Notes: generated from the letters alone by a model not told the origin. Positions 7,921 through 19,903 are shown, counted from the stretch's first letter. The stretch: DNA of 64,000 bases from JAIXWP01 sp965247015 (GCA_965247015.1 CBDFGG010000001.1:186001-250000); one strand, 5' to 3'. Numbers and translations are program-made.

Positions 7921-7962
7921 CAAGTTTAGGCCTCCCGTTTGCGGGATGGCCTAAACTTGTTT
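7921..7962 (+). terminator. attenuator-like hairpin between rplL and rpoB
   Basis: CAAGTTTAGGCC (7921-7932) pairs with GGCCTAAACTTG (7948-7959), and TCCCG with CGGGA further in, leaving a small loop and one bulged base. The following TTTAT is a poor T tract, so partial termination is expected. E. coli also has an attenuator between rplL and rpoB that lowers polymerase synthesis relative to ribosomal proteins. Confidence 0.75.
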
Positions 7963-8044
7963 ATATATTCTTTGTTATTACGGTGGTGGTAGACACCTTA
8001 AACTCTATCAATCGCATTTTTTTACCCCTAAAAAAGTCATCGCC

Positions 8045-11000
8045 TTGGCAACGCTGAAAAAAACGGATGAGAGGATCAACTTTTCCTCAACCAAAAGTTT
8101 CTACGAATACCCGGATTTCTTGGAAATCCAGCTGGCATCGTTCAAGGATTTCTTTCAATTAGAGACTAATCCTGAAAATAGGATGAACGAAGGACTCTTC
8201 AAAGTATTTGCAGAGAACTTCCCTATTACCGATACTAGAAACCAATTCGTATTGGAATTTCTAGATTATTTTATTGATCCACCACGCTACACCATTGAAG
8301 AGTGTATCGAGCGAGGATTAACCTACAGCGTACCACTTAAGGCAAAACTTAAGTTGTATTGTACAGATCCTGAACACGAAGATTTCGAAACCATCGTACA
8401 GGACGTATATCTAGGCACTTTACCTTATATGACACCCCAAGGATCATTCGTGATCAATGGTGCTGAACGTGTAATTGTATCCCAATTGCACAGATCACCA
8501 GGTGTGTTCTTCGGTCAAAGCCGCCACGCTAATGGTACTAAGCTTTACAGCGCACGTATCATTCCTTTCAAAGGATCTTGGATCGAATTCGCAACAGACA
8601 TCAACAATGTCATGTATGCATACATCGATCGTAAGAAAAAGTTACCTGTAACTACCCTACTCCGCGCGATTGGGTACGAAAGTGACCGTCAAATCCTTGA
8701 AATATTCAACCTAGCCGAAGAGGTGAAGGTGTCTAAATCTGGTCTTAAAAAAGTACTAGGTCGTCGCTTGGCGGCTCGTGTCCTTAAGACTTGGATCGAA
8801 GACTTCGTGGATGAAGATACAGGAGAGGTAGTTTCTATCGAACGTAATGAAGTGGTCTTCGACCGTGAAACGGTTCTTGAAGATCAACACATCGATATCA
8901 TTGTGGATAGCGGTGCTAAGTTTATCATTCTTCACAAAGAAGAATCAAGCTCAGCTGACTTCACTATCATTCACAATACCCTTCAAAAAGATACATCAAA
9001 CTCTGAGAAGGAAGCGGTAGAATATATCTATCGCCAATTGCGTAACGCTGAGCCACCAGATTTGGAAACAGCTCGTGGCGTTATCGACAAATTGTTCTTC
9101 TCTGAACAACGTTATGATCTTGGAGAAGTTGGACGTTTCCGTATCAACCGTAAACTCGGTTTGAATACAGCTTCAAGCCAACGCACTCTTACAAAAGAAG
9201 ACATCATTTGTATCATTCAATATTTGATTGAGCTTGTAAACTCAAAAGCAGATGTGGATGATATCGATCACTTGTCAAACCGTCGTGTTCGTACAGTTGG
9301 TGAGCAGCTTTACAACCAATTCGCTGTCGGATTGGCTCGTATGGCTCGTACCATCCGCGAACGTATGAACGTACGTGACAATGAGGTCTTCACTCCTATT
9401 GACCTTATCAATGCAAAGACACTTAGCTCTGTAATTAATTCATTCTTCGGAACGAATCAGCTGAGCCAATTCATGGACCAAACAAACCCACTTTCTGAAG
9501 TGACCCACAAGCGCCGTATGTCGGCTCTTGGACCAGGCGGTCTCTCTAGAGAAAGAGCAGGTTTCGAGGTTCGTGACGTACACTACACTCACTACGGTCG
9601 TCTTTGTACAATTGAAACACCAGAAGGACCAAACATCGGTTTGATCTCTTCTCTATGTGTTTACGCGAAAATTAACCGTCTTGGATTCATCGAAACACCA
9701 TACCGTAAGGTTGAAAATGGTAAAGCGGTGATGAGCAATGACGCAGTTGCATACCTCAGTGCAGAAGATGAAGACACAAGAGTAATCGCTCAGGCGAACG
9801 CAAACATTGACGAAAAGGGTAACTTCCTTACGGCAACTGTAAAGGCTCGTCTTGAAGGTGACTTCCCTGTGACTACTCCAGCTAGCATTAATTTGATGGA
9901 CGTTGCTCCTAACCAGATTGCTTCGATCGCAGCATCATTGATTCCATTCTTGGAGCACGATGACGCGAACCGTGCACTGATGGGATCAAACATGATGCGT
10001 CAAGCCGTGCCATTGATGCGCCCAGAAGCGCCAATCGTAGGTACAGGTCTTGAAGGTCGTGTGGCGAAAGATAGCCGCGTTCTTCTTACAGCAGAAGGTG
10101 AAGGAGTTGTTGAATACGTTGACGCTAACGAAATTCGTGTTCGTTACAAGCGCAGCGAAGGAGATGAACTAGTAAGCTTCCACACTGCTGTTAAATCTTA
10201 TGACATTAAGAAATTCGGCAAGACTAACCAATCAATGTGTATCAACTTGCGTCCTATCGTGACAAAAGGAGAGCGTGTGGTGGAAGGTCAAATCATGGTA
10301 GAGGGATACGGTACACGTGGCGGAGAACTTGCACTTGGACGTAACTTGAAAGTGGCATTCATGCCATGGAAAGGTTACAACTTCGAGGATGCTATCGTTA
10401 TCTCTGAGCGCGTTGCTCGTGAAGATATCTTCACTTCTATCCACGTAGATGAGTACACAACTGAGGTTCGTGATACCAAGCGTGGTGTTGAAGAATTGAC
10501 TTCAGATATTCCAAACGTAAGTGAGGAAGCTACTCGCGATCTAGACGAAAACGGTATGATCCGCGTAGGTGCTGAAGTGAAAGAAGGTGATATCCTTGTA
10601 GGTAAGATCACTCCAAAAGGAGAAACTGATCCTACACCAGAAGAAAAACTTCTTCGTGCAATCTTCGGTGACAAAGCTGGAGACGTGAAAGACGCTTCAT
10701 TGAAAGTTCCACCAGCAGCAAGCGGTGTAGTTATCGATAAGAAGTTGTTCTCTCGTACTGTGAAAGATAAGAAGCCAGTTAAGACTAACGAAAAGGCGAT
10801 TATCGAAGCTTTGGATAAAGAGCACGAGAAAGAAGTTTCTGATTTGAGAAAAGTACTCGTTGACAAACTCCTTGCTATCGTTAAGGATAGCACTTGTCAA
10901 GGTGTATTCAACTACTTCAAAGAAGAACAGATTAAAAAAGGAACGAAGTTTACTGTGAAGTCACTTTCTATTCTTGACTACAGTGTGATTAACACTGAAG

Positions 11001-11869
11001 GCTGGACGAAAGATGAGGAAATCAATTTGCTTGTTAAGCGTTGTATCCACAACTTCAACCTTCGTTACAACGAACTTCTTGGAAGCTATAAGCGCAAGAA
11101 ATTCCAATTGACTGTTGGTGATGAACTACCAGCAGGTATTGTGAAACTTGCAAAAGTTTATATCGCTCAAAAGCGTAAATTGAAAGTAGGTGATAAGATG
11201 GCAGGTCGTCACGGTAACAAGGGTATTGTTGCTCGTATCGTTCGCGATGAAGACATGCCGTTCCTAGCAGATGGAACTCCAGTAGATATCGTTCTTAATC
11301 CACTAGGGGTACCATCACGTATGAACCTTGGTCAGATTTACGAGACTATCTTAGGATGGGCTGGTTTGAAGACAAACAAGAAGTTCGCTACGCCTATTTT
11401 CGATGGAGCATCTGTAGATGATATCAATAGAACTACCGATGAGGCAGGAGTACCAAGATTTGGTGTTACTTACCTTTATGATGGTGGTACAGGTGAGCGC
11501 TTTGAGCAACCTGCAACTGTTGGTGTGATTTACATGATCAAGTTGAGCCACATGGTGGATGATAAGATGCACGCTCGTTCGATCGGTCCATACTCTCTCA
11601 TCACACAACAGCCGTTGGGTGGTAAGGCACAGTTTGGTGGTCAGCGTTTCGGTGAGATGGAAGTTTGGGCATTGGAAGCATTCGGTGCTGCCAATATTCT
11701 TCAAGAAATCCTCACTGTTAAGTCTGACGACGTGATTGGTCGTGCGAAAGCTTACGAATGCATTGTGAAAGGCGAGAATATGCCAACACCAGGTATTCCA
11801 GAGTCATTCAATGTATTGTTACATGAATTGCGCGGTCTTGGTTTGAACATTACCCTCAACCAGAACTAA
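8045..11869 (+). CDS. rpoB: DNA-directed RNA polymerase subunit beta
   Basis: This 1274-residue protein forms one half of the RNA polymerase core and the rifampicin-binding fork. Conserved stretches include [25 protein letters not shown] with [12 protein letters not shown] (the rifampicin region, about residues 465-510), [14 protein letters not shown] and the C-terminal [24 protein letters not shown]. The start is TTG at 8045; it gives [15 protein letters not shown], which matches the normal beginning of Bacteroidota RpoB, and no ATG or GTG fits. Expression probably comes by read-through past the hairpin after rplL, because no convincing promoter lies in the gap. Confidence 0.98.
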   Translation: MATLKKTDERINFSSTKSFYEYPDFLEIQLASFKDFFQLETNPENRMNEGLFKVFAENFPITDTRNQFVLEFLDYFIDPPRYTIEECIERGLTYSVPLKAKLKLYCTDPEHEDFETIVQDVYLGTLPYMTPQGSFVINGAERVIVSQLHRSPGVFFGQSRHANGTKLYSARIIPFKGSWIEFATDINNVMYAYIDRKKKLPVTTLLRAIGYESDRQILEIFNLAEEVKVSKSGLKKVLGRRLAARVLKTWIEDFVDEDTGEVVSIERNEVVFDRETVLEDQHIDIIVDSGAKFIILHKEESSSADFTIIHNTLQKDTSNSEKEAVEYIYRQLRNAEPPDLETARGVIDKLFFSEQRYDLGEVGRFRINRKLGLNTASSQRTLTKEDIICIIQYLIELVNSKADVDDIDHLSNRRVRTVGEQLYNQFAVGLARMARTIRERMNVRDNEVFTPIDLINAKTLSSVINSFFGTNQLSQFMDQTNPLSEVTHKRRMSALGPGGLSRERAGFEVRDVHYTHYGRLCTIETPEGPNIGLISSLCVYAKINRLGFIETPYRKVENGKAVMSNDAVAYLSAEDEDTRVIAQANANIDEKGNFLTATVKARLEGDFPVTTPASINLMDVAPNQIASIAASLIPFLEHDDANRALMGSNMMRQAVPLMRPEAPIVGTGLEGRVAKDSRVLLTAEGEGVVEYVDANEIRVRYKRSEGDELVSFHTAVKSYDIKKFGKTNQSMCINLRPIVTKGERVVEGQIMVEGYGTRGGELALGRNLKVAFMPWKGYNFEDAIVISERVAREDIFTSIHVDEYTTEVRDTKRGVEELTSDIPNVSEEATRDLDENGMIRVGAEVKEGDILVGKITPKGETDPTPEEKLLRAIFGDKAGDVKDASLKVPPAASGVVIDKKLFSRTVKDKKPVKTNEKAIIEALDKEHEKEVSDLRKVLVDKLLAIVKDSTCQGVFNYFKEEQIKKGTKFTVKSLSILDYSVINTEGWTKDEEINLLVKRCIHNFNLRYNELLGSYKRKKFQLTVGDELPAGIVKLAKVYIAQKRKLKVGDKMAGRHGNKGIVARIVRDEDMPFLADGTPVDIVLNPLGVPSRMNLGQIYETILGWAGLKTNKKFATPIFDGASVDDINRTTDEAGVPRFGVTYLYDGGTGERFEQPATVGVIYMIKLSHMVDDKMHARSIGPYSLITQQPLGGKAQFGGQRFGEMEVWALEAFGAANILQEILTVKSDDVIGRAKAYECIVKGENMPTPGIPESFNVLLHELRGLGLNITLNQN

Positions 11870-11909
11870 TCATTCACAGAATTATTAATTAGACACACAT
11901 TCTAATCAT

Positions 11910-14900
11910 ATGCTTCAAGCAAAAAAAATTAACCGACCTAATAGCGATTTCGGATCTATCACGATCAGTCTCGCTTCTCCAGAAGATATTCTGGAGCGTT
12001 CACACGGTGAAGTACTGAAGCCTGAAACCATTAATTACCGTACTTACAAACCTGAAAGAGATGGTTTGTTCTGCGAGAGAATTTTTGGACCGGTAAAAGA
12101 CTATGAATGTCATTGCGGTAAATACAAGCGTATCCGTTATAAGGGTATTGTTTGTGACCGTTGTGGTGTAGAGGTTACGGAAAAGAAAGTACGTCGCGAG
12201 CGCATGGGGCACATCACCCTTACCGTTCCAGTGGCGCACATCTGGTATTTCCGTTCACTTCCAAATAAAATCGGTTACCTTTTAGGTTTACCTACCAAGA
12301 AGTTGGATCAAATCATTTATTACGAGCGTTATGTCGTAATTAATGCAGGTCCTGCTACTACAGCTGAGGGAATTTCACTTCAAGTGAATGACTTCTTGAC
12401 TGAAGAAGAATACTTGGATATTTTGGAAAAACTTCCAAAAGAAAACCAATATCTAGATGACAAGGATCCTAATAAATTCTTGGCTAAGATGGGTGCTGAA
12501 GCGTTGTATGATCTTTTGTCAAGAGTAAATCTTGATGAAGTTTCTTACGATCTTCGTCACAAAGCAAATACAGAGACTTCTCAGCAACGTAAAAACGAAG
12601 CGTTAAAGCGTCTTCAAGTTGTTGAAGCTTTCCGTGATGCAAACACTCGCATCGAAAACAGACCAGAGTGGATGATCACCAAAGTTGTTCCTGTAATTCC
12701 ACCAGAACTTCGTCCTCTTGTGCCACTAGATGGTGGTCGTTTCGCGACTTCTGACTTGAATGACCTCTACCGTCGTGTTATCATTCGTAACAATCGTTTG
12801 AAGCGCTTGGTAGAAATCAAAGCTCCAGAAGTAATCTTGCGCAACGAGAAGCGTATGCTTCAAGAAGCGGTAGATTCATTGTTCGATAATAGCCGTAAAT
12901 CTTCAGCAGTGAAGACAGAAAGCAACCGTCCTTTGAAGTCTCTTTCTGACTCTTTGAAAGGTAAGCAAGGTCGTTTCCGTCAAAACTTGTTGGGTAAGCG
13001 TGTAGACTATTCTGCTCGTTCGGTAATTGTCGTAGGTCCAGAATTGAAGCTTCACGAGTGCGGTCTTCCAAAAGACATGGCTGCTGAGCTATTCAAGCCA
13101 TTCATCATCCGTAAGATGATTGAAAGAGGAATCGTGAAGACTGTTAAATCTGCGAAGAAAATTGTAGATAAGAAAGAAGCTGTTGTTTGGGATATTTTGG
13201 AAAACGTATTGAAAGGACACCCTGTTCTTCTCAACCGTGCTCCTACCCTTCACAGATTGGGTATCCAGTCTTTCCAGCCAAAATTGATTGAAGGAAAAGC
13301 GATCCAACTTCACCCTCTAGTATGTACGGCATTCAACGCCGACTTCGATGGTGACCAGATGGCGGTACACGTTCCACTTGGAAGTGCTGCAATTTTGGAA
13401 GCGCAACTTTTAATGTTGGCTGCTCACAACATCTTGAACCCAGCTAACGGAGCTCCAATCACCGTTCCTTCTCAGGACATGGTACTTGGTCTATACTACA
13501 TCACAAAAGGTCGCCGCGGTACTCCTGAGGCTCCTGCAAAAGGTGAAGACAAGACCTTCTACTCTCCTGAAGAAGTAATCATCGCCTTCAACGAAGGCGC
13601 ATTGGATCTTCATGCTCATATCAAAGTTCGTTGGACAGATGTTGCTGGTAATGCTAGCATCATCGAAACTACTTGTGGTCGCGTACTCTTCAACGAAGTT
13701 GTACCGAAAGAAGTAGGATTCATCAACCAATTGTTGACTAAGAAAGCTCTTCGTGATATCATCGGTGATATCTTGAAAGTAGTAGGTATCGCAGGAACTG
13801 CTAAGTTCTTGGATGATATGAAGAGCATCGGTTACTATTGGGCATTCAGAGGTGGATTGTCGTTCAAACTTTCAGACGTTGTTATTCCTGCTGAAAAGGA
13901 AAAACTCGTTAACGAAGCTGGTTCGAAAGTTCAAGAAGTATTTGACAACTATAACATGGGTCTTATCACCAATAACGAACGTTATAACCAGGTGATTGAC
14001 ATATGGACGAATACAAACTCAAGATTGACTAACATCTTGATGGATCGTCTGAAGACTGACCAGCAAGGATTCAACAGCATCTATATGATGTTTGACTCTG
14101 GAGCTCGTGGTTCTAAAGAACAGATTCGTCAGTTGGCTGGTATGCGTGGTCTGATGGCGAAGCCACAGAAGAACGCGGCAGCAGGTGGTCAAGACATGAT
14201 TGAGAACCCGATCTTGGCAAACTTCAAGGAGGGTCTTTCGATTCTTGAGTACTTCATCTCTACCCACGGTGCTCGTAAAGGTCTTGCCGATACGGCGTTG
14301 AAAACAGCGGATGCTGGTTATTTGACACGTCGTCTCGTAGACGTTGCACAAGATGTGATCATCAATGAAACTGACTGTGGTACTCTTCGTGGTATCGTAG
14401 CTACAGCATTGAAGAAGAGTGATGAAGTAGTTGAAACACTTCGTGAGCGTATTCTTGGTCGCACAAGCGTACATGATATCGTGAATCCAGAAACAGGTGA
14501 AATCATCGTTGAAGGAAGCTCTGAAATCTCTGAAGATGTTGCAACAGCAATCGAATTAGCAGGTATTGAAGAAGTAGAAATTCGCTCAGTATTGACTTGC
14601 GAAAGCAAGCGTGGATGTTGCGCGAAGTGCTACGGACGTGACCTTGCAACTGCAAGAATGGTTCAAGAAGGTTTGGCTGTCGGTGTTATCGCAGCACAAT
14701 CAATTGGTGAACCAGGTACACAGTTGACACTTCGTACGTTCCACACGGGTGGTGCTTCTTCTGCATCGGCAATCGATAGCGATATCAAAGCAAAATACAG
14801 CGGAACCATCGAAATCGATGAACTACGTACAGTTGAGCGTATGGCTGATTCAGGTGAAATGAAAACTATCGTAGTTTCTCGTTCATCTGAAATCAAGATC

Positions 14901-16208
14901 AACGACGAGAAAACTGGAATGACGTTGACCACTACTAACCTTCCTTATGGTGCTATCCTCGCAGTAATGCCAGGTGCTACAGTGAAGAAAGGTGATGTAC
15001 TTTGTGAGTTCGACCCATTCAACTCGGTGATCATCACAGAAGAGGACGGTGTGATTCAATTCGACGCAGTTGAAGAAGGTATTACCTTCAAAACAGAAGT
15101 CGATGAACAAACCGGTTTCTCTGAGAAAATCATCATCGAAACAAAAGACAAGAAGAAAAACCCAAGTATTGAGATCGTACGTAATAAAGAAGTAGTGAAA
15201 GTTTACTCACTTCCAGTAGGAGCTCACATCAATATCGACAATGGTCAGAAGATCGGAAAAGGAGCTATCCTTGCGAAGATCCCAAGAATGGCTGGTCGTG
15301 GTGGTGACATCACCGGTGGTCTTCCACGTGTAACCGAACTTTTCGAAGCACGTAACCCATCGAACCCAGCAGTTGTATCTGAAATCGACGGTATTGTAGA
15401 ATACGGTAAGATCAAGCGTGGTAACCGTGAAATCACAGTTACTTCACGTACAGGAGAAGAGAAGAAATATCTCATCCCACTTTCTAAGCACATCCTTGTT
15501 CAGGACGGAGACTTCGTTCGTGCAGGTATGCAGCTGTCTGATGGTGCTATCTCTCCTGGAGATATCCTAGATATCCAAGGTCCTACTGCAGTTCAAGAGT
15601 ACTTGGTAAATGAAATTCAAGAAGTTTATCGTTTGCAGGGTGTAAAAATCAATGACAAACACTTCGAAGTAATCGTGCGTCAAATGATGCGCAAGGTTGA
15701 AATTCTCGATGCAGGTGACACTCGCTTCCTTGAAGGAACGAATGTTGACAAAGCTGAATTCGTTGAAGAAAACGACCTTCTATTCGATAAAGTGGTAATC
15801 ACTGATGCAGAAGACTCTGAGCGTTTCAAAGAAGGTATGATCATCAGCGTGCGTCAGCTTCGCGATGAGAACTCACAATTGAAGCGTAAGGATAAGAAAG
15901 AAGTTGAAGCTCGCCCAGCAATCACTGCTACAGCGCGCCCAATGCTTCAAGGTATCACTCGTGCATCATTGCAAACTGAGTCTTGGATCTCTGCTGCATC
16001 ATTCCAGGAGACTACTAAAGTCTTGAACGAAGCTGCAGTAAATGGTAAGACTGACTACTTGATCGGATTGAAAGAAAACGTAATCGTTGGTCACCCAATC
16101 CCTGCTGGTTCTGGCGTACGCCGCTTCCAGAAGATGATTGTAGGAAACAGCGAAGACTATGTGAATCTTGTATCAAAGCGTAACAGCGATAAAGTTTCTG
16201 CAGAATAA
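11910..16208 (+). CDS. rpoC: DNA-directed RNA polymerase subunit beta'
   Basis: This 1432-residue subunit carries the active site. The N-terminal zinc ribbon has Cys67, Cys69, Cys82 and Cys85; the catalytic NADFDGD places Asp478, Asp480 and Asp482 around the magnesium ion. A second zinc site is visible in [14 protein letters not shown], followed by the trigger-loop region [19 protein letters not shown]. It follows rpoB by 40 bases in one operon and ends at an intrinsic terminator. Confidence 0.98.
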   Translation: MLQAKKINRPNSDFGSITISLASPEDILERSHGEVLKPETINYRTYKPERDGLFCERIFGPVKDYECHCGKYKRIRYKGIVCDRCGVEVTEKKVRRERMGHITLTVPVAHIWYFRSLPNKIGYLLGLPTKKLDQIIYYERYVVINAGPATTAEGISLQVNDFLTEEEYLDILEKLPKENQYLDDKDPNKFLAKMGAEALYDLLSRVNLDEVSYDLRHKANTETSQQRKNEALKRLQVVEAFRDANTRIENRPEWMITKVVPVIPPELRPLVPLDGGRFATSDLNDLYRRVIIRNNRLKRLVEIKAPEVILRNEKRMLQEAVDSLFDNSRKSSAVKTESNRPLKSLSDSLKGKQGRFRQNLLGKRVDYSARSVIVVGPELKLHECGLPKDMAAELFKPFIIRKMIERGIVKTVKSAKKIVDKKEAVVWDILENVLKGHPVLLNRAPTLHRLGIQSFQPKLIEGKAIQLHPLVCTAFNADFDGDQMAVHVPLGSAAILEAQLLMLAAHNILNPANGAPITVPSQDMVLGLYYITKGRRGTPEAPAKGEDKTFYSPEEVIIAFNEGALDLHAHIKVRWTDVAGNASIIETTCGRVLFNEVVPKEVGFINQLLTKKALRDIIGDILKVVGIAGTAKFLDDMKSIGYYWAFRGGLSFKLSDVVIPAEKEKLVNEAGSKVQEVFDNYNMGLITNNERYNQVIDIWTNTNSRLTNILMDRLKTDQQGFNSIYMMFDSGARGSKEQIRQLAGMRGLMAKPQKNAAAGGQDMIENPILANFKEGLSILEYFISTHGARKGLADTALKTADAGYLTRRLVDVAQDVIINETDCGTLRGIVATALKKSDEVVETLRERILGRTSVHDIVNPETGEIIVEGSSEISEDVATAIELAGIEEVEIRSVLTCESKRGCCAKCYGRDLATARMVQEGLAVGVIAAQSIGEPGTQLTLRTFHTGGASSASAIDSDIKAKYSGTIEIDELRTVERMADSGEMKTIVVSRSSEIKINDEKTGMTLTTTNLPYGAILAVMPGATVKKGDVLCEFDPFNSVIITEEDGVIQFDAVEEGITFKTEVDEQTGFSEKIIIETKDKKKNPSIEIVRNKEVVKVYSLPVGAHINIDNGQKIGKGAILAKIPRMAGRGGDITGGLPRVTELFEARNPSNPAVVSEIDGIVEYGKIKRGNREITVTSRTGEEKKYLIPLSKHILVQDGDFVRAGMQLSDGAISPGDILDIQGPTAVQEYLVNEIQEVYRLQGVKINDKHFEVIVRQMMRKVEILDAGDTRFLEGTNVDKAEFVEENDLLFDKVVITDAEDSERFKEGMIISVRQLRDENSQLKRKDKKEVEARPAITATARPMLQGITRASLQTESWISAASFQETTKVLNEAAVNGKTDYLIGLKENVIVGHPIPAGSGVRRFQKMIVGNSEDYVNLVSKRNSDKVSAE

Positions 16209-16230
16209 TTTCTGAAAAAACAATAGAATT

Positions 16231-16263
16231 AAAAATCCCTTCCACATGGAAGGGATTTTTTTT
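16231..16263 (+). terminator. intrinsic terminator of the rpoBC operon
   Basis: AATCCCTTCC pairs with GGAAGGGATT across ACAT, followed by eight T residues that end at 16263. It lies 22 bases after the rpoC stop. Confidence 0.92.
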
Positions 16264-16318
16264 GCAACCAAATGTGCTTCTCCACCGTCCTAAACTTGAC
16301 CAATACCATTTTCCAGAA

Positions 16319-17386
16319 ATGAAAAAAATCACTGCTTCTCTCCTACTTCTTTTCGTTGCATTTCATCTCCACTCTCAAGTTCAAAACGAACTCAATGTGC
16401 TATTTCTTGGAAATAGCTATACCGCAGCCAATGACCTACCAAGCCTCGTAGCTCAATGTGCGGCCTCAACTGGCAGAACAGTAAACTATCAGTCGAATAC
16501 ACCCGGTGGACACACCTTTTTCGGTCATTCCAATAATGTGACTTCTCAAAATCTCATTGCACAAGGCAACTGGGACTATGTAGTGCTTCAGGAGCAAAGT
16601 CAGTTTCCTTCATTTCCTATTTCACAAGTCGAAGAAGACTGCTTTCCATATGCTGCTATTCTAAATGATTCAATTTTATCACATAATGAATGCGCAGAAA
16701 CTGTTTTCTACATGACCTGGGGTCGTGAGAACGGCGACGGACAAAACTGCGCCAATTGGCCTCCCGTATGCACATACGAAGGTATGGATGATCTGCTGAA
16801 CGAGCGCTATCGTACAATGGCCGAGGATAATGATGCCATCCTTTCACCAGTAGGTGCTTTATGGAGGAGCATTCGCACCAATTTTCCAGAAATAGAATTA
16901 TATGTCTCCGACGGTAGTCACCCGTCTTTAGCCGGATCATACGCTGCAGCAGTTTCATTCTTCACCGTCCTTTACAGAGTAGACCCAACAGAAATTACTT
17001 TCAATGCCGGTCTGGATGAAACCACTGCTAATTCAATAAAAACCGAGGCAAAAACTATAGTTTACAACCAATTGCTTGAGGAATGGCACGTAGGAGAATA
17101 TGACAATCCAGCAGAGCCTTGTTTCTTGGTAACCAACACGAATGATCATTCGGTTGAAACCGAACAAACATTCGCTTTTGTGTCAAATGACCAAATCATT
17201 GTTTCTCCTGAAGTCAATTTTACATCGCTCGAACTTCTTGATATTTCAGGTAAAAAAGTGATTACTTCTAATAACTCAAGCAACTACTCTCTCAATATTA
17301 GCCAACTTGCTCAAGGGGCCTACCTTCTGAAAGCTACGGATCAACAAGGGAATGCGAAGGTTTGCAAATTGTATATTTCAAGATAA
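16319..17386 (+). CDS. secreted SGNH-fold hydrolase with T9SS sorting domain
   Basis: This 355-residue protein has a signal peptide (residues 1 to about 20, ending HLHSQ), then an SGNH/GDSL-like domain with the nucleophile Ser33 in LFLGNSYT and the catalytic pair Asp198/His201 in DGSHPS. The last 75 or so residues form a beta-rich T9SS type A sorting domain (LELLDISGKKVI, GAYLLKATDQQG), so the enzyme should cross the outer membrane. The substrate is unknown; such proteins are usually carbohydrate esterases or lipases. ATG at 16319 is chosen because an earlier in-frame start would put 19 non-signal residues in front, inside the rpoC terminator. It is the first of two tandem paralogues. Confidence 0.85.
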   Translation: MKKITASLLLLFVAFHLHSQVQNELNVLFLGNSYTAANDLPSLVAQCAASTGRTVNYQSNTPGGHTFFGHSNNVTSQNLIAQGNWDYVVLQEQSQFPSFPISQVEEDCFPYAAILNDSILSHNECAETVFYMTWGRENGDGQNCANWPPVCTYEGMDDLLNERYRTMAEDNDAILSPVGALWRSIRTNFPEIELYVSDGSHPSLAGSYAAAVSFFTVLYRVDPTEITFNAGLDETTANSIKTEAKTIVYNQLLEEWHVGEYDNPAEPCFLVTNTNDHSVETEQTFAFVSNDQIIVSPEVNFTSLELLDISGKKVITSNNSSNYSLNISQLAQGAYLLKATDQQGNAKVCKLYISR

Positions 17387-17396
17387 TAATTCCATA

Positions 17397-17404
17397 TATA
17401 TTTG
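17397..17404 (+). promoter_or_regulatory. possible -7 box of the second SGNH gene
   Basis: TATATTTG lies just after the first SGNH stop and 29 bases before the first good ATG of the second gene. No TTG is present at the usual 18-20 base distance, so support is partial. Confidence 0.4.
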
Positions 17405-17433
17405 GTTTGACTTTTGTTCTCGGCAAAGTCATT

Positions 17434-18423
17434 ATGACCAATATGAAACTCTCACACTACCTATCTCTCATTGTAGCCTCTATGGTTACAAGTATGAGTT
17501 CTGCTCAAGACAGTACATTAAAAGTACTATTCATTGGAAATAGTTATACCCACGTGAATGACCTGCCAACTATGGTTGAGCGCGCGGTTTCAAGTGTAAA
17601 CAACGGTCAGTTTAAACTAGCTCATGACAATAGCACACCCGGCGGTTGGTATTGGTATAAGCACGTGAACGATTCCACTACATTATCAAAAATCAAAAAA
17701 GGAAACTGGGACGTAGTAGTGCTTCAAGAACAAAGTCAAATGCTTTCGTTGCCAGACAGTACCATTGCAAAAGAGAGTATTCCACACTTACAAGTCTTGG
17801 TGGATTCAATTAAAAGAAGCAGTCCAAACGCAAAATTATTTTTTTATAGAACATGGGGCCGAAAAAATGGTGATGCTCAAAACGGCGTCACTTGGCCAGC
17901 TGTAGCCACCTACGAGGGTATGGATAGCTTGTTATCGAAGAGATATGCGATGCTTGCTGACAGTCTCAAAGGCAAGTTAGTTCCTGTAGGAGATGTTTGG
18001 AAAGCTATTAGAAAATCTCATCCTGAGATTGAATTATACAGCGAAGATGGCAGTCACCCTTCGCTTGCTGGGACCTATGCCGCGGCCATCACTTTCGCTC
18101 ATGCCTTTTTCGGTGTTCATCCTTTGGACGTCACCTTTGAATCGAAATTGAGCCCAGAGCAGGCAATTACAATTCGCAAAGTTGCAGAGTCTGTGCTCGT
18201 CAAGTCTGGTGCAAGCAAAGGTGAATGGAAACCTCGTTTTACTAAAAAGAAAAAAAGAGAAGAAATCAAAGCTCCAAGAAAACTGAATCTTGAAGGCCCT
18301 CAACCTTACTTAACAAATAATTCCAGCCCTTTGAAAGAGCGCGATGAGCGTAGCGAGGATCGATTCAATCAATTAGCAATTATTCCATCAAGCAGCGAAA
18401 GACGCAGAAGATTTTTCTCGTAA
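17434..18423 (+). CDS. exported SGNH-fold hydrolase, paralogue of the preceding gene
   Basis: This protein of about 329 residues (326 from the ATG at 17443) has a signal peptide ending SMSSAQ and an SGNH domain that matches its neighbour block by block: KVLFIGNSYTHVNDLP, TPGG, GNWDVVVLQEQSQ, TWGRKNGDAQNG, YEGMDSLL, and the catalytic DGSHPS. Instead of a T9SS sorting domain it ends with a Lys/Arg-rich tail (KPRFTKKKKREEIK and SSSERRRRFFS), so it may stay in the periplasm. An earlier in-frame ATG at 17362 lies inside the upstream gene and would add 24 residues before the signal peptide, so it was not used. The pair looks like a tandem duplication with different export fates. Confidence 0.8.
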   Translation: MTNMKLSHYLSLIVASMVTSMSSAQDSTLKVLFIGNSYTHVNDLPTMVERAVSSVNNGQFKLAHDNSTPGGWYWYKHVNDSTTLSKIKKGNWDVVVLQEQSQMLSLPDSTIAKESIPHLQVLVDSIKRSSPNAKLFFYRTWGRKNGDAQNGVTWPAVATYEGMDSLLSKRYAMLADSLKGKLVPVGDVWKAIRKSHPEIELYSEDGSHPSLAGTYAAAITFAHAFFGVHPLDVTFESKLSPEQAITIRKVAESVLVKSGASKGEWKPRFTKKKKREEIKAPRKLNLEGPQPYLTNNSSPLKERDERSEDRFNQLAIIPSSSERRRRFFS

Positions 18424-18434
18424 TTTCGAAGTCG

Positions 18435-19898
18435 ATGTCGACAGAAAAAAATAAGTCATGGCAATTTGATAATACCTATATCAAATTGCCATTTTCATTT
18501 TATAAAAAACAACTTCCCACTCCCATCTCAGCTCCGCAAGTTGCAGTATTCAATGAATCTCTTGCAAAAGATCTTGACTTAGATTTTTTAATTGGAAATA
18601 ATGAACGCATTGCTGAAGAGCTATCGGGAAATCGTGTTCCGAACGGAAGTGACCCCATTGCTCAAGCTTACGCTGGTCATCAATTTGGCCACTTTACCAT
18701 GCTTGGAGATGGAAGGGCAATCTTGATAGGAGAAATCCTTAATAAAGAAGGCAAGCGAGTCGATATTCAACTAAAGGGTGCTGGACAGACTCCTTATTCC
18801 AGAAGAGGTGATGGCAGAGCCACCTTGCGATCGATGCTTCGCGAATATATCATGAGCGAAGCAATGCATCACTTGGGCATTCCTACATCAAGAAGTCTCG
18901 CTGTAATATCTACTTCAGACCCTGTTTATCGACAGCAAGTGCATTCCGGCGCTGTTCTCACGAGAGTCATGTCGAGCCATATCAGAGTGGGTACCTTTGA
19001 ATACGCTCGGCAATTTGGAAGCGGCGAAGATCTTAAAGCACTCGCTGCATATACTATCGAGCGTCATTATCCTTCACTTTCTGAGGCTGAAAATCCAGCT
19101 CTGGAATTGCTTCGAAGTATGCTTCATAAACAAACGGATTTAGTTCTGGAGTGGCTTCGAGTGGGCTTTATTCATGGAGTTATGAATACTGATAATATGG
19201 GCTTGGCTTGTGAAACATACGACTATGGTCCGTGTGCATTCATGAATGCCTATCATCCAAAAACAGTATTTAGTTCAATTGATACCCATGGCAGATATGC
19301 ATTCGAAAATCAACCATTCATTGCACATTGGAACGTGAGTGTATTGGCCGGTGCATTACTGCCCTTGATGGATGATGAGCAAGAAAAGGCTATAGCACTT
19401 GCACAAGGAGTTTTGAATGAATTTGAGCCGCGCTTCATTGATAAATACTTCCAGATGATGCTTGGGAAAATTGGACTTTCAGAAATATCCGAAGCCAATA
19501 AAGATTTGCTCACCTCGCTTTTAGGATGGATGGAGAAAAATGAAATGGACTACACCAAAACATTTTATTCATTGTTGAATGATGCAATATTAGAAGACTC
19601 CCCTTCTCTCAAGGTTGCGAACCCTGAATGGTATCAGCGTTGGAAATGGGCTTGCGAGAATCAAACCGGTGGACAGGCGAAAGCGATGGAACTTTTGAAA
19701 AAATCTAATCCAGCATTCATACCCAGAAATCATGCGGTGGAATATGCACTCGATATGGCTGAATCGGGCAATTATCATCCCTTTCATCAACTATTAGAAG
19801 CAGTTTCATCACCTTATGAGTTCAATAGTTCTTACTTACCACTTATGCGCGTCCCCCCCCAACACGACCAGCAATATGTTACATATTGTGGAACGTAA
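18435..19898 (+). CDS. selO: protein adenylyltransferase SelO
   Basis: This 487-residue protein belongs to the SelO/YdiU pseudokinase family, which transfers AMP to Ser, Thr or Tyr of target proteins and is linked to the oxidative stress response. Family blocks are all present: YAGHQFGHFTMLGDGRA, QLKGAGQTPYSRRGDGRATLRSMLREY, GFIHGVMNTDNM and the C-terminal TYCGT with its conserved Cys. Length is normal. A run of eight C residues (19853-19860) lies 12 codons before the stop, so slippage would replace the Cys tail. It follows the second SGNH gene by 11 bases. Confidence 0.93.
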   Translation: MSTEKNKSWQFDNTYIKLPFSFYKKQLPTPISAPQVAVFNESLAKDLDLDFLIGNNERIAEELSGNRVPNGSDPIAQAYAGHQFGHFTMLGDGRAILIGEILNKEGKRVDIQLKGAGQTPYSRRGDGRATLRSMLREYIMSEAMHHLGIPTSRSLAVISTSDPVYRQQVHSGAVLTRVMSSHIRVGTFEYARQFGSGEDLKALAAYTIERHYPSLSEAENPALELLRSMLHKQTDLVLEWLRVGFIHGVMNTDNMGLACETYDYGPCAFMNAYHPKTVFSSIDTHGRYAFENQPFIAHWNVSVLAGALLPLMDDEQEKAIALAQGVLNEFEPRFIDKYFQMMLGKIGLSEISEANKDLLTSLLGWMEKNEMDYTKTFYSLLNDAILEDSPSLKVANPEWYQRWKWACENQTGGQAKAMELLKKSNPAFIPRNHAVEYALDMAESGNYHPFHQLLEAVSSPYEFNSSYLPLMRVPPQHDQQYVTYCGT

Positions 19899-19903
19899 AA
19901 TCA

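Noticed and set aside
14019..14474. Long minus-strand open frame within rpoC (and similar ones in tuf, rpoB and rplL)
   Set aside because: They lie opposite highly conserved coding sequence with biased codons, which creates open antisense frames. Their translations match no family.
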